Assembly: GCA_903920145.1 (NCBI GenBank)
Contig: CAIXKV010000139.1
Span: 1 to 64,000 of the forward strand
DNA from: an uncultured Rhodospirillales bacterium
GTDB lineage: Bacteria > Pseudomonadota > Alphaproteobacteria > Azospirillales > Azospirillaceae
DNA length: 64,000 nucleotides
Direction of reading: 5' to 3'
Part shown: piece after piece, positions 10,548 to 19,526 of the stretch
Layout: every line of letters begins with the position of its first letter
Position numbering within the stretch: the stretch's first letter is position 1
Made by a program: the position numbers and the translations under genes
The notes under the pieces: generated by a model
Database searches by the model: none
What the model was told of the DNA's origin: nothing
The model's input: the letters and a program-made list of their open reading frames with translations, nothing else

Positions 10548-11030
10548 ATGGCGATCAAGGTAGGTGATAGCATTCCGTCGGTTACGCTCAAACACCTGAC
10601 TCGTGACGGCATGCAGGAGATTTCGACCGACAGCCTTTTTAAGGGAAAGAAGGTCGTGTTGTTTGCCGTTCCTGGGGCATTCACCCCGGTCTGTTCGGCC
10701 AAGCACCTTCCGGGTTTCATTCAGCAGGCCGACGCCTTTGCAGCCAAGGGCATCGATCAAATCATTTGCATGGCGGTCAACGACCCCTTTGTGATGAAGG
10801 CTTGGGGCGAAAACCAGAATGCTGGCGACAAGGTGTTGATGTTACCCGACGGTAACGGCGCTCTGACCCGCGAACTGGGCTTGGAGTTGGATGCCCGTGG
10901 CAACGGCCTCGGCATCCGCAGCCAGCGGTTCGCCCTGGTCGCTCAGGATGGCGTCGTGACGGCTTTGGCTGTGGACGCGCCTGGCACCTTTGACCTGACC
11001 AGCGCCGAGGCGGTTTTAAGCGCCCTTTAG
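10548..11030 (+). CDS. Peroxiredoxin, Prx5 family
   Basis: A 160-residue thiol peroxidase that reduces H2O2, organic peroxides or peroxynitrite. The peroxidatic cysteine lies in PGAFTPVCSAKHLPGF (about residue 48), the signature of the Prx5/type II group, and length is typical. It has no fused glutaredoxin domain, so an external glutaredoxin or thioredoxin would recycle it. ATG at 10548 follows AAAGAGG; a GTG three bases earlier is also in frame. It is probably cytoplasmic, with no signal peptide. Confidence 0.94.
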   Translation: MAIKVGDSIPSVTLKHLTRDGMQEISTDSLFKGKKVVLFAVPGAFTPVCSAKHLPGFIQQADAFAAKGIDQIICMAVNDPFVMKAWGENQNAGDKVLMLPDGNGALTRELGLELDARGNGLGIRSQRFALVAQDGVVTALAVDAPGTFDLTSAEAVLSAL

Positions 11031-11074
11031 TCCCGAGTCCCCCCAGCCTCGTGGGACTTGATCCATACCCAAAA

Positions 11075-11103
11075 CAGGCCCAGCCCCCAAGGGGCCGGGC
11101 CTG
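11075..11103 (-). terminator. Terminator between convergent genes
   Basis: A 12-pair hairpin with one mismatch: caggccc (11075-11081) with gggcctg (11097-11103), and inner gcccc/ggggc. On the minus strand it is followed by TTTTGGG, so it best serves the small exported protein gene, while it could also stop prx transcription. Confidence 0.6.
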
Positions 11104-11122
11104 AATTACGGTCGCGACCCGA

Positions 11123-11500
11123 TTACTCGGTGGTGGCGCTGGTGGTGTCGGTGCTTTTGTTGTAGTGGATATGAATCTTGTTGATTGAGCAGATGTCGAA
11201 CCCGGTCCAAACCGCAGAGCTGCCATCGTCAGCATAAACGACTTTCAGATCCCACTTGCAACCTGGGGTATCACGATGGAAGGTGATGTCAACGCTCTCG
11301 CCGTCATCGAGCACGTCACGTCCCAGGACATCGCTTTCCCAATCGTCACTGGCCGTGGGAGACACGAATACTTTGTCGATCCGATAGCCGGTCTGATTGA
11401 CTAGCGTAAAATCTTGCTTTCCTTCAGCCAGGGCAGCCCCGCCTGGGATAACCAAACCGATCAGCAGAGCGAAAAACGCAGCGGTGAAAATATTTCTCAT
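11123..11500 (-). CDS. Small exported protein of unknown function
   Basis: A 125-residue protein with a clear Sec signal peptide (MRNIF, then a hydrophobic core, cleavage likely after ALA near residue 25). The mature part is beta-rich and contains two cysteines (PGCKWDLKV and FDICSIN) that could pair in the periplasm. ATG at 11500 is preceded by AGAAGAGG, and an upstream in-frame TTG is less likely. It resembles small periplasmic proteins of Rhodospirillaceae and other alphaproteobacteria that I cannot link to a function. It lies convergent to the peroxiredoxin gene. Confidence 0.75.
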   Translation of the reverse strand: MRNIFTAAFFALLIGLVIPGGAALAEGKQDFTLVNQTGYRIDKVFVSPTASDDWESDVLGRDVLDDGESVDITFHRDTPGCKWDLKVVYADDGSSAVWTGFDICSINKIHIHYNKSTDTTSATTE

Positions 11501-11801
11501 AGCCTCTTCTCCCAACTTCTTTCAGATGAAGGCTTCCCGACCAACCAAGTGTCGCGATGGCCACGAACCGACCGACCGCGTCTACACACCCGCTCCCGGC
11601 GATAGCCCGATCGAGTAACCTTCTGTTACATTACGGTAGCACGCGATTGCTTGAAAGCAAATAAAGTGGCGACTGGCATCAATCTGCCTCGTCACCAGCT
11701 CTTCCAAGCCCTATCGGCACAGAACTCTTCCCAATCCCGGCTTAAACAAAGAGGGAGAGTCTTCAACTCCCCCTCCTCATATCCGATCCGATCCGATCCA
11801 A
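11501..11801. other. Gene-free region with a pentamer repeat
   Basis: This 301-nt gap upstream of the small exported protein holds no supported gene. At 11781-11799 there is a simple repeat, atccg x3 plus atcca. Next to it is an imperfect gaggga.../...ccctc inverted repeat (about 11750-11775) that may terminate the hydroxyacid dehydrogenase transcript. Confidence 0.5.
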
Positions 11802-12791
11802 TCAGAGCATTGCTTCCAACACCCGATCCGGCGGCGCGTGGCCATCGGAGAAGGTCTTGATATTAATGATCACCTTTTCGCCCATATCGACCCGGCCTTC
11901 GATGGTGGCCGACCCCATGTGGGGCAACAGCACCACATTGTTAAGGCTCAACAACCTAGGATTGATCGCAGGCTCGTGTTCAAACACATCCAACCCGGCC
12001 CCGGCCAGCTCGCCCCGCTCCAGCATCCGGGTTAAGGCATTCTCGTCGATAATTTCACCGCGCGAAGTGTTAACGATGATGCAATGCGGACGCAGCAATT
12101 GCAGCCGGCGCGCCGACAACAGGTGGAAGGTTCCCGGCGTGTGCGGACAGTTGACCGAGATCATGTCCATCCGCATCAACATCTGGTCGAGGCTCTCCCA
12201 GTAGGTCGCCTCGAGTTCATTTTCGATGTCCAAATGGACACGCCGACGATTGTGATAATGGATCGACAGGCCAAAGCCCCTGGCCCGACGAGCCAACGCC
12301 TGACCAATTCGGCCCAAACCGATCACACCCAACCGCTTGCCCCACAACCGATGGCCAAGCATGGTGGTCGGTCCCCAGCCCTTCCACTCGCCCGCGCGCA
12401 CCTGGCGCTCCCCTTCTCCAAGACGGCGAGCCACCGCCAGAATCAGGGTCATGGCCATATCGGCGGTATCATCGGTCAATACGCCCGGCGTATTGGTAAC
12501 GGTGATCCCCCGCTGCCGAGCGGTTTTCAGGTCGATATGATCAACGCCGGTGCCAAATGACGCGATCAGGCGCAACTGCGGCCCGGCCTGGGACAACACG
12601 CGGGCGTCGATACGATCGGTGACGGTGGGAACCAGCACCTCGGCCACCTTGACCGCTTCGATCAACTCGAGCTGACTCATCGGCGTATCGTCCGGATTGA
12701 GCCGCGTATCGAACAGCTCCATCATCCGGGTCTCGATGACGTCCGGGAGTTTTCGAGTGACCACGACCAGTGTTTTCTTCTTGTCAGGCAT
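11802..12791 (-). CDS. D-isomer-specific 2-hydroxyacid dehydrogenase (glyoxylate/hydroxypyruvate reductase-like)
   Basis: A 329-residue NAD(P)-dependent dehydrogenase that should reduce a 2-keto acid such as glyoxylate or hydroxypyruvate. The Rossmann loop GLGRIGQ is followed by the catalytic residues: Arg in NTSRGE, Glu in DVFEHEP and His in LLPHMGS. The start at 12791 has AGAGGG 7 nt upstream; an ATG at 12821 and longer frame openings lack this. It diverges from the exported SH3 gene with about 127 nt between. Exact substrate uncertain. Confidence 0.9.
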   Translation of the reverse strand: MPDKKKTLVVVTRKLPDVIETRMMELFDTRLNPDDTPMSQLELIEAVKVAEVLVPTVTDRIDARVLSQAGPQLRLIASFGTGVDHIDLKTARQRGITVTNTPGVLTDDTADMAMTLILAVARRLGEGERQVRAGEWKGWGPTTMLGHRLWGKRLGVIGLGRIGQALARRARGFGLSIHYHNRRRVHLDIENELEATYWESLDQMLMRMDMISVNCPHTPGTFHLLSARRLQLLRPHCIIVNTSRGEIIDENALTRMLERGELAGAGLDVFEHEPAINPRLLSLNNVVLLPHMGSATIEGRVDMGEKVIINIKTFSDGHAPPDRVLEAML

Positions 12792-12918
12792 CCGGTAGCC
12801 CTCTGCATTGATGTGCTTCATGCCATACCAAGCGGAGCGCCGCCTTGTCCACAAGCGCGTACCCCCGGCCCGGCTTTGGCGCCAATCACCTTGACCGACA
12901 CCGGCCATCATCCCTTAT

Positions 12919-13566
12919 ATGCCTTCGGCGCAACTCATTGCCATGATCGGACGGAATCAAATGTTGGTCGGTCTCCGCCGCAGGTCCGCCCAGGCCGTCG
13001 GCGCCTGGGTTTTCGCCCTTTCGCTGCTGGCGATACCGCTGGTGATGCCGTCGTTTGCCTGTGCCGAGGGAAACACCGAGCCCCCCGACGAGGCGCCCGC
13101 CCCAGCCGCGCCCTCCGGTGCCTCCCCTCAGACTCAAAGCGCCATCAAGACCAGTGGCCTACCAGTCCCGCGCTTTGTCTCGATCCGCTCCAACGCGGTC
13201 AACGCCCATTCGGGGCCATCGACCAAATACCCGATCGAATGGGTGTTTTCCCGGCGCGGCATGCCGGTGGAAGTGGTGGCCGAGTTCGACACCTGGCGTC
13301 GTATCCGCGATCCCGAGGGCACCGAAGGCTGGGTGCTGCAAGGCATGCTATCAGCCAAACGCTCGATTATCATTACCGGCGCCGTTCGCCCCCTCCGCCG
13401 CGACCCTTCTCTCACCAGCCGCCCGGTGGCCAATGCCGAACCAGGAGTGATTGGCCAACTGCTCCATTGCCATGACAATTGGTGCGAAGTGGACGCGGGC
13501 GGTTATCGGGGCTGGCTCCAGCAAAGCGAGATGTGGGGCGTCTATCCCAACGAGCGACTCGAATAG
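12919..13566 (+). CDS. Exported bacterial SH3-domain protein
   Basis: A 215-residue protein with a signal-anchor or signal peptide (hydrophobic core about residues 28-48), a Pro/Ala-rich linker, and two SH3-like beta-barrel segments from about residue 85. These contain the repeated elements VNAHSGPSTKYPI and the GTEGWVLQGML / YRGWLQQSEMWGV pair typical of the SH3_4 family, which often binds cell wall. Start choice is uncertain (12919, 12943 or 12961, none with a strong binding site). It is divergent from the hydroxyacid dehydrogenase and convergent with comM. Confidence 0.85.
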   Translation: MPSAQLIAMIGRNQMLVGLRRRSAQAVGAWVFALSLLAIPLVMPSFACAEGNTEPPDEAPAPAAPSGASPQTQSAIKTSGLPVPRFVSIRSNAVNAHSGPSTKYPIEWVFSRRGMPVEVVAEFDTWRRIRDPEGTEGWVLQGMLSAKRSIIITGAVRPLRRDPSLTSRPVANAEPGVIGQLLHCHDNWCEVDAGGYRGWLQQSEMWGVYPNERLE

Positions 13567-13584
13567 ATCGGTGCGCGGGCGGTC

Positions 13585-15141
13585 TCAACGATTGGGAGCA
13601 ATACGGCGGTAACTGAGGGCTTCGGCGATGTGGACACGACGCACGGCATCCCCCCCTTCCAAATCCGCCAAGGTGCGGGCGACTCGCAACACCCGGTGAT
13701 AACCACGCGCCGATAGACGCAAATGCTCGGCGGCTTTGGTCAACAGCTCTCGACCGGAAGCATCGGGTGACGCCACCTGTTCCAGCAATTCACCGTCAAC
13801 ATCGGCATTGGTGCGAACCGGCGTCCGGCCCTCGGCGCGCAGGGTCCGCAGCATGGCGGCGCCATGGGTAGCCGGGCGATAGCGGTCTGTCTGAATTTCG
13901 CGGGCGCGCAGAACCCGAGCCGCGACATCGGCGCTGCCTTCAGCCGGCGGCGGCAGGCTGAGATCGGCGGGCGTCACCGCTGGCACATCGATATGACAAT
14001 CGATTCGATCGAACAACGGGCCAGAAATTTTCGACTGATAATCGGCACCACATTTGGGCGCCCGAGCGCAAGCTTGGGCGGGATCGTCCAGATGACCGCA
14101 CCGGCACGGGTTCATGGCGGCGATCAATTGGACGCGCGCCGGATAGGTGATGTGATGATTGGCCCGCGCCACCGTGGCCCGCCCGGTTTCCAAGGGCTGG
14201 CGCAACGCTTCCAGGGTTTGGCGCGGAAATTCGGGGAGTTCGTCTAGGAACAGCACGCCCTGGTGAGCCAACGAAATCTCGCCGGGCCGGGCACGGCTGC
14301 CGCCGCCAACCAGGGCCGGCAGCGAGGCCGAGTGATGCGGATCGCGAAACGGTCGGCGACGCAGCAACCGCCCGTCTTCCAGCAATCCGGCGACACTGTG
14401 GATCATCGAGACCTCCAGAGCCTCGGCAGGCGCGAGGGGCGGCAGCAGTCCGGGCAGACGAGCCGCCAGCATCGACTTGCCGGACCCCGGCGGCCCGATC
14501 ATCAGCAGATTATGGGCCCCCGCTGCGGCCACCTCCAGCGCCCGTTTGGCGGTCTCCTGGCCCTTAACATCCCGCAAGTCCGGGCCGTCGCCGCTCGACT
14601 CCGCCAGACGCGCCGAGGGCGGCGATAGCACCTGCGTACCCTTGAAGTGGTTGATTAAGGCCAAAAGATTGATGGGCGCCAGAACATCGAGATCACCGGC
14701 CCAGGCCGCCTCGCCGCCGCATGCCGCCGGGCAGATCAGACCGCGCTCCTGAGCCGCCGCATTCACCGCCGCCGGCAGGACTCCAGCCACGGCGGTCAAG
14801 GCGCCGTCCAACGCCAACTCCCCCAACGCCACATACCGGGCGATCTCGTCCCCCGGCAGCACGCCCATCACGGTCAACAGCCCCAGCGCAATCGGCAAGT
14901 CGAAATGGCTGCCTTCCTTGAGGACGTCGGCGGGCGCCAAATTTACCGTGATCCGTTTCGGCGGCAGCCCCAGTCCCAGCGCATGCAAAGATGCCCGCAC
15001 CCGCTCTCGGCTCTCGGCAACGGCCTTGTCGGGCAGCCCCACCACATTGAACGCGACGATACCCCCGGACATTTGCACTTGAACGTCAATATCCAGGACA
15101 TCGATACCCTGAAACGCCACCGTCCGAACCCGCGCAACCAC
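13585..15141 (-). CDS. comM: YifB/ComM family Mg-chelatase-like AAA+ ATPase
   Basis: A 518-residue ATPase of the ComM (YifB) family, a hexameric helicase that promotes branch migration during natural transformation. The N-terminal Lon-protease-like segment (VVGLPDKAVAESRERV) precedes the Walker A GPPGSGKSM, Walker B LFLDELPEF, the MNPCRCGH zinc/cysteine segment and the C-terminal MgChl domain (SARGYHRVLRVARTLADL). It starts with GTG at 15141 after AAAAGGGG. Length is normal for the family. The end is 18 nt from the convergent SH3 gene. Confidence 0.96.
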   Translation of the reverse strand: MVARVRTVAFQGIDVLDIDVQVQMSGGIVAFNVVGLPDKAVAESRERVRASLHALGLGLPPKRITVNLAPADVLKEGSHFDLPIALGLLTVMGVLPGDEIARYVALGELALDGALTAVAGVLPAAVNAAAQERGLICPAACGGEAAWAGDLDVLAPINLLALINHFKGTQVLSPPSARLAESSGDGPDLRDVKGQETAKRALEVAAAGAHNLLMIGPPGSGKSMLAARLPGLLPPLAPAEALEVSMIHSVAGLLEDGRLLRRRPFRDPHHSASLPALVGGGSRARPGEISLAHQGVLFLDELPEFPRQTLEALRQPLETGRATVARANHHITYPARVQLIAAMNPCRCGHLDDPAQACARAPKCGADYQSKISGPLFDRIDCHIDVPAVTPADLSLPPPAEGSADVAARVLRAREIQTDRYRPATHGAAMLRTLRAEGRTPVRTNADVDGELLEQVASPDASGRELLTKAAEHLRLSARGYHRVLRVARTLADLEGGDAVRRVHIAEALSYRRIAPNR

Positions 15142-15284
15142 AGCCGCCCCTTTTGCCGTCGGTCATTTGCATGCGAGTGTAGGTGGCGACTGGGCGAGAC
15201 GCCAGCGGAGATATCGGGAATCGGCCCCTGAATTGAGTATCCAGACCACAGAAACACACGGCCCTGCCCCGCATCTGGCTATGA

Positions 15285-16796
15285 TTATTGTATCGGCGCC
15301 CCTTCCACCATCGTTCCCTGCCGCACCCTCGCCCCCGTCAACAGGGCGCCTAGCAAGAAGCCGATGGTGCAGACCAACACGCCGTACAGATTGACGCCAA
15401 GGTCAAGGGCATATCGACCGCTTCCAACCGCAAGCTCGGGTGGAAAGATCGACACTTTCGCGAAGGTTTCGACGGCACGGGTTACGCCAATGATCAATCC
15501 TGGCCAGAATGCCAGATGAAAGCTCAGTGTCCCGGCCGAACGCAGCCAACCCAGCAAAAAGATCGGCGCCAACCCAATCACCATGGTTCCGCTGATGGTG
15601 GTTGCGGCAATCACCGCCGGGCCGATGCGATCTCCCAAATAGAGGGTCAGCAAGGGCAAATTACCAACGATGGCGACGACCAGAACCGCCACGCGCCCAA
15701 TTCGCAAATGCGATGCCGTTGGATCATCCACGGCATTTCGCCAATCGCGAGCCGCCAACTTGGCAACACTCGTAAAGGTCGAATCAATGGTCGAACCCCC
15801 GGACAGCAGCATCATGCCATTGAACAGCATGAGCATCAGCAGCCCGAACGACGCCGGGACACTGACCGTAGCCTGACCCGACAGGCCGAACGCCCGACCG
15901 TAAAGCCCAATCAGCCCAAATAACAGAATGAAACCACCGCTCAACACGGCCGCCAGTAAAAAGCTTTGCAGCATTTGCCGGGGAGAATTAAGAAAGCCGC
16001 GATCCGTCAACACCGGATCGTGGAACGGATAACTCCAGATTTGCACCAGAGCCAACAAACAAAAGGTCATGCCAGCGGCTTCGGTATCTGCCGGGACCGG
16101 CGGCAATCCATGGCTTTGTAAACCAGGAAGCAGCACCGCCAACACCACTCCCAACAGGACAAAGATCAGCAATGTTTGCAAGCGGTCGGTCATCAAGCTC
16201 GCCCGCATGCCGCCGGACCACGCATAAGCCAACGTATAGAGCGTCACGGCAGCGGCGGCCAACCAATAGGCGGTGCTGCCCTCGGGGCCGAAATACAGCG
16301 CCATCACTTTGGTGTTGGACCAAACTTCGTTCAACAGACGAAAGCCGACCACCAATAGAAAGAGTCGGGCCGCGATCCCGCCATATTTATCCACCAGATA
16401 ATGCATCAAGGATCGATAGCCGCCGCGCACCCGCAACAGATAGATGGTGACGCCGGCAACCACGAAACTGAGATAATAAATGGTATAGCCAATGGCTCCG
16501 GTCGGGCCGAACGTCAAGGACAGGTCCGAAACATTGACGATGGACTTGGCAAAAATCCAGGTGATGGCGGCACTGGCCGCGACCAGCCACACACCGGGCG
16601 CCGCCCCGTTGCCGGCCCCCCCGTTGAAAAATTGTTGAACGCCAACCCGTCGTGGAATCGCCAACGTGGTTACGATGCCGTAGACCGCAAAGACGACCCA
16701 CGGAGCCAGGGAATCCCAAGTCATGACCACGGATGCCTTCCAACCGATGACGCCAAGCGCAACTAGGCAGAACACCAACCCGCTGTCCAATGACAT
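15285..16796 (-). CDS. Sodium:solute symporter family transporter
   Basis: A 503-residue polytopic inner-membrane protein of the SSS family (LeuT fold) with about 13 predicted helices. Visible landmarks are AITWIFAKSIVNVSDL in the second helix, YLLRVRGGYRSLMHYL, and the SGGSTIDSTFTSVAKLAARD segment, which resembles the Na2 site region of SSS proteins. The substrate cannot be deduced. It is divergent, almost end to end, with the metallophosphoesterase at 16798, so the two promoters must lie inside each other's coding sequence or the metallophosphoesterase start is slightly downstream. Confidence 0.88.
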   Translation of the reverse strand: MSLDSGLVFCLVALGVIGWKASVVMTWDSLAPWVVFAVYGIVTTLAIPRRVGVQQFFNGGAGNGAAPGVWLVAASAAITWIFAKSIVNVSDLSLTFGPTGAIGYTIYYLSFVVAGVTIYLLRVRGGYRSLMHYLVDKYGGIAARLFLLVVGFRLLNEVWSNTKVMALYFGPEGSTAYWLAAAAVTLYTLAYAWSGGMRASLMTDRLQTLLIFVLLGVVLAVLLPGLQSHGLPPVPADTEAAGMTFCLLALVQIWSYPFHDPVLTDRGFLNSPRQMLQSFLLAAVLSGGFILLFGLIGLYGRAFGLSGQATVSVPASFGLLMLMLFNGMMLLSGGSTIDSTFTSVAKLAARDWRNAVDDPTASHLRIGRVAVLVVAIVGNLPLLTLYLGDRIGPAVIAATTISGTMVIGLAPIFLLGWLRSAGTLSFHLAFWPGLIIGVTRAVETFAKVSIFPPELAVGSGRYALDLGVNLYGVLVCTIGFLLGALLTGARVRQGTMVEGAPIQ

Positions 16797-16797
16797 G

Positions 16798-17655
16798 ATG
16801 CCGCATGCAATAATGGAGGTCGGGACACCGAAGGACGGGCCAATTTTGGTTTTTGGCGGGCCCTATAGCAACCAAGAGGCGACTAAAGCGATTTTGAACG
16901 AAGCCCGACGTCAGGGCATTCCCACCGAGCGGATTCTCTGTACCGGCGATGTGGTGGCCTATGGTCCCGATCCGGTCGAAACCGTGGCGAGGCTCCGGGA
17001 CGCCCGCGTCACGGTCATCATGGGCAATTGTGAAGAAGCGTTCGGCTGGCAGCGTCCTGATTGCGGGTGCGGGTTCACAACGGCCAGCACCTGCGACCGG
17101 CTGTCAAGCGCCTGGTATGCCTACGCCGATGCTCGCCTGACCGCCGCCGATCGCGCCTGGATGCGCGCCCTCCCCAGACGACTTGACCTCCGGTTGCCGG
17201 AGAACCGCCGTCTTGCGGTGGTCCATGGCTCACCCCAACGCCTCAATCACTTTGTTTTTGCTTCCGATCCTTGGGTGGACAAGGCGGCCCATATCCACGC
17301 CGCCGGCTGTGTCGGTATCATCGCCGGCCATAGCGGCCTGCCCTTCACCCAGAGCCACGACGGCCTGCTTTGGCACAACGCCGGAGCCATCGGCATGCCC
17401 GCCAATGACGGCACCCCCCGAGTCTGGTACAGCCTGCTGACCCCTCATCCGGCGGGCCTCGACATTCACACCCACGCCCTCACCTACGACCACGCCACCA
17501 CGGCCCGCAAAATGCGCGCCGCCGGCCTCCCACCCGGCTATGCCGATGCCCTGGAAACCGGACGATGGCCAAGCCTAGACAGCCTCCCGCCCACCGAAGC
17601 CTCGGCGATCGGTCGGCCTCTGGTGGCGGAACACAGGCGATGGAGGTTCCTGTAA
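16798..17655 (+). CDS. Metallophosphoesterase-like protein lacking the first metal motif
   Basis: A 285-residue protein aligning by eye to the calcineurin-type MJ0936/diadenosine-tetraphosphatase group. It keeps CTGDVVAYGPDPVE (D51), IMGNCEE (N77), VVHGSPQ, the GHSGLPF segment and NAGAIGMP. Where the family has S-D-x-H-G-N, this protein has GGPYSN (20-25), losing both metal-binding Asp and His; the later GHxH also reads GHSG. It may be a pseudoenzyme or use altered chemistry. The frame is open to 16723; starts at 16798 or 16813 avoid overlap with the divergent symporter. Confidence 0.75.
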   Translation: MPHAIMEVGTPKDGPILVFGGPYSNQEATKAILNEARRQGIPTERILCTGDVVAYGPDPVETVARLRDARVTVIMGNCEEAFGWQRPDCGCGFTTASTCDRLSSAWYAYADARLTAADRAWMRALPRRLDLRLPENRRLAVVHGSPQRLNHFVFASDPWVDKAAHIHAAGCVGIIAGHSGLPFTQSHDGLLWHNAGAIGMPANDGTPRVWYSLLTPHPAGLDIHTHALTYDHATTARKMRAAGLPPGYADALETGRWPSLDSLPPTEASAIGRPLVAEHRRWRFL

Positions 17656-17674
17656 TGCCATCAAAGATAAGTCG

Positions 17675-18007
17675 TTATGGGATGCGCAACACCCGCTCCA
17701 CCAGCATAGCCGTTCCATAGGCCAGAAACTCATTCATGGAGCCGCCGATTTCCGATGAATCCAGGCGCATCATGACGATGGCGTTGGCGCCGATGGCCTT
17801 GGCATTGAGGATCATCCGTTCGAGGGCCAGTCGCCGCCCTTCTTCCAGCATTTCGGTATATTCCCGAATCTCGCCGCCGAAGATCGACCGGAACGACGCC
17901 ACCACGTTACCGCCAACCCCCCGGCTGCGAACGGCCACGCCAAACACATGGCCTCTGACCGCAAGAACCCGATAGCCCGGCAGATTTTCAGTGGTAACCA
18001 CGAGCAT
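17675..18007 (-). CDS. UPF0145 / YbjQ-like heavy-metal-binding-domain protein
   Basis: A 110-residue YbjQ-family protein with the family core: MLVVTTENLPGY at the N terminus, a GHVFGVAVRSRGVGGNV strand, then the RMILNAKAIGANAIVMMRLD helix-strand, and AYGTAML at the end. Members form pentameric barrels; 'heavy-metal binding' is an annotation name, and the actual role is unclear. ATG at 18007 follows AAAGGG; an upstream open frame to 18091 is unlikely to be translated. It is the last gene of a minus-strand group that includes the DUF683 gene and pfp. Confidence 0.88.
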   Translation of the reverse strand: MLVVTTENLPGYRVLAVRGHVFGVAVRSRGVGGNVVASFRSIFGGEIREYTEMLEEGRRLALERMILNAKAIGANAIVMMRLDSSEIGGSMNEFLAYGTAMLVERVLRIP

Positions 18008-18119
18008 AGCCGACCCTTTGGTGATGACCGAGACCGGCACGGCGACGCCCCCGACTGACTCAGACCAACAGGTTTTGACGTGACATATCAAGACCTGTTG
18101 GGATCACCGCCGCCGATCG

Positions 18120-18317
18120 TCACGCTTCCAGCGCCTTCAACCGTTGGCGGGCCTCGGTCAAGCGAGCATACAGATCATGGGCACGTTGAGCGACGTCGGG
18201 GATTCGCTCCCAGCCAACCGGCAAGTCTTCGGACAAATCATGCAGATCCATCTTGGCTTGGGTGGCCTGGGCATTCAGCTTTTTAACTTCGGCTTTGACC
18301 GTATCCACGTCGCTCAT
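18120..18317 (-). CDS. CCE_0567 / DUF683 family metalloprotein (nif-associated)
   Basis: A 65-residue, all-helical coiled-coil protein with the diagnostic segment AKMDLHDLSEDLP, followed by GWERIPDVAQRAH. In diazotrophs this family (Rop-like, PF05082) is normally encoded beside nifX, a DUF269 gene and a ferredoxin, and Cyanothece CCE_0567 binds metal. Here it sits between UPF0145 and a phosphofructokinase gene, not in a nif cluster, although an Isc-type ferredoxin gene lies two genes upstream. ATG at 18317 follows GGGGAATAG. Role here unknown; it suggests the organism, or an ancestor, fixes nitrogen. Confidence 0.8.
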   Translation of the reverse strand: MSDVDTVKAEVKKLNAQATQAKMDLHDLSEDLPVGWERIPDVAQRAHDLYARLTEARQRLKALEA

Positions 18318-18356
18318 GTCTATTCCCCGCCCGCTCAAAGGTCCGATACCGGCTCC

Positions 18357-19517
18357 TTAATACATAAACATCGGCTTGCCCAATGGATTGCGGATCCGGG
18401 GCCGATATCCTTCGGAATCATAAAGTGACCCGACATCGACCCGTTTTTGGCCGGTGATGCAGGTATCCGCTGGCACCGTGGTATAAACGCCGTGCCGCAA
18501 AGCCGCCATCACGCCAAAATGGCCGAGTTCCAATTGGTGAATCGCGACATTGGCAAAGGAATTGGCTGCCATCCGATCCATGGAATCCGGCGCCCCGGCC
18601 CGCATCAGATAGGCCAACTGCTGGTTGACGATATCGACGCCGGTCAACGCCTTAAGAGCCTCGCCGGTGATCTGGCCGATGCCCCCTAATTTTTTGTGAC
18701 CGTAGGCGTCTTCCTGGCCATACTCGACCACTTGGCCGCCGATCATGGCCGCACCTTCGGAAATCACCACCAAGGCGTATTTGCTGGGGTTGCGCTCGCG
18801 ATCGTCCACCAACAGCCGGGCCAGACGCTCGACATCGAACGGGACTTCGCTGATCACGGCGCGGTCGGCATCGGACAGATAGGCCGACACCAGCGCCGTT
18901 TCGCCGCTGTTGCGCCCGAACAGTTCGATCACGGCAATCCGCTCGTGACTGCCGGTGGGGGTCCGCAGGGCGTGGATAAACTCGATGCTCCGCGTCACCG
19001 CCGTGCTGAAACCGATGCAATAGTCAGTTCCAAACACGTCATTATCCATGGTCTTGGGGATCGAGACCACTCGCACGCCTTCCTGATGCAGGCGCACGCC
19101 ATAGGACAGGGTATCGTCACCGCCGATGGGAATCATGGTGTCGATTCCCAACCGCTCCAACACCTTCAACACATGCCCGGTGCAATCGACCGTTTTGGCC
19201 TGGGGATCAGCCAATCCCAGGCTCTTGAGGGCCGCCGGCAAATCCTGGGGCCGAACCCGTCCCGGATGAGTTCGCGAGGTATGCAGGAACGTCCCGCCGG
19301 CCCGGTCGACAGTTCGCACCCGTTCCGGGGTCAGAGGCCAAACGCAGGCGTCGTTTTCCTCCACCGAAGCATCGAGATTATAGTTCAGCAACCCGGCCCA
19401 TCCCCGGCGGATGCCGACCACTTCCCAGCCATTTTCCGCCGCCCGCGAAACCACGGTTTTAATGCAGGGATTGAGACCCGGAACGTCGCCGCCGCCGGTC
19501 AGGATACCGATTCGCAT
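18357..19517 (-). CDS. pfp: 6-phosphofructokinase, probably pyrophosphate-dependent
   Basis: A 386-residue PFK-family enzyme converting fructose-6-phosphate to the 1,6-bisphosphate. The N-terminal loop is GGGDVPGLN. The phosphoryl-donor motif is GGDD (132-135) rather than GGDG, and the catalytic loop is PKTMDND (154-160) with Lys instead of the Gly of ATP enzymes. These two substitutions are the established markers of pyrophosphate-dependent PFK, giving a reversible reaction usable in both glycolysis and gluconeogenesis. It is about 9 nt downstream of the ferredoxin gene and upstream of the DUF683 and UPF0145 genes, probably one transcript. Confidence 0.9.
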   Translation of the reverse strand: MRIGILTGGGDVPGLNPCIKTVVSRAAENGWEVVGIRRGWAGLLNYNLDASVEENDACVWPLTPERVRTVDRAGGTFLHTSRTHPGRVRPQDLPAALKSLGLADPQAKTVDCTGHVLKVLERLGIDTMIPIGGDDTLSYGVRLHQEGVRVVSIPKTMDNDVFGTDYCIGFSTAVTRSIEFIHALRTPTGSHERIAVIELFGRNSGETALVSAYLSDADRAVISEVPFDVERLARLLVDDRERNPSKYALVVISEGAAMIGGQVVEYGQEDAYGHKKLGGIGQITGEALKALTGVDIVNQQLAYLMRAGAPDSMDRMAANSFANVAIHQLELGHFGVMAALRHGVYTTVPADTCITGQKRVDVGSLYDSEGYRPRIRNPLGKPMFMY

Positions 19518-19526
19518 AAGCCGTCC

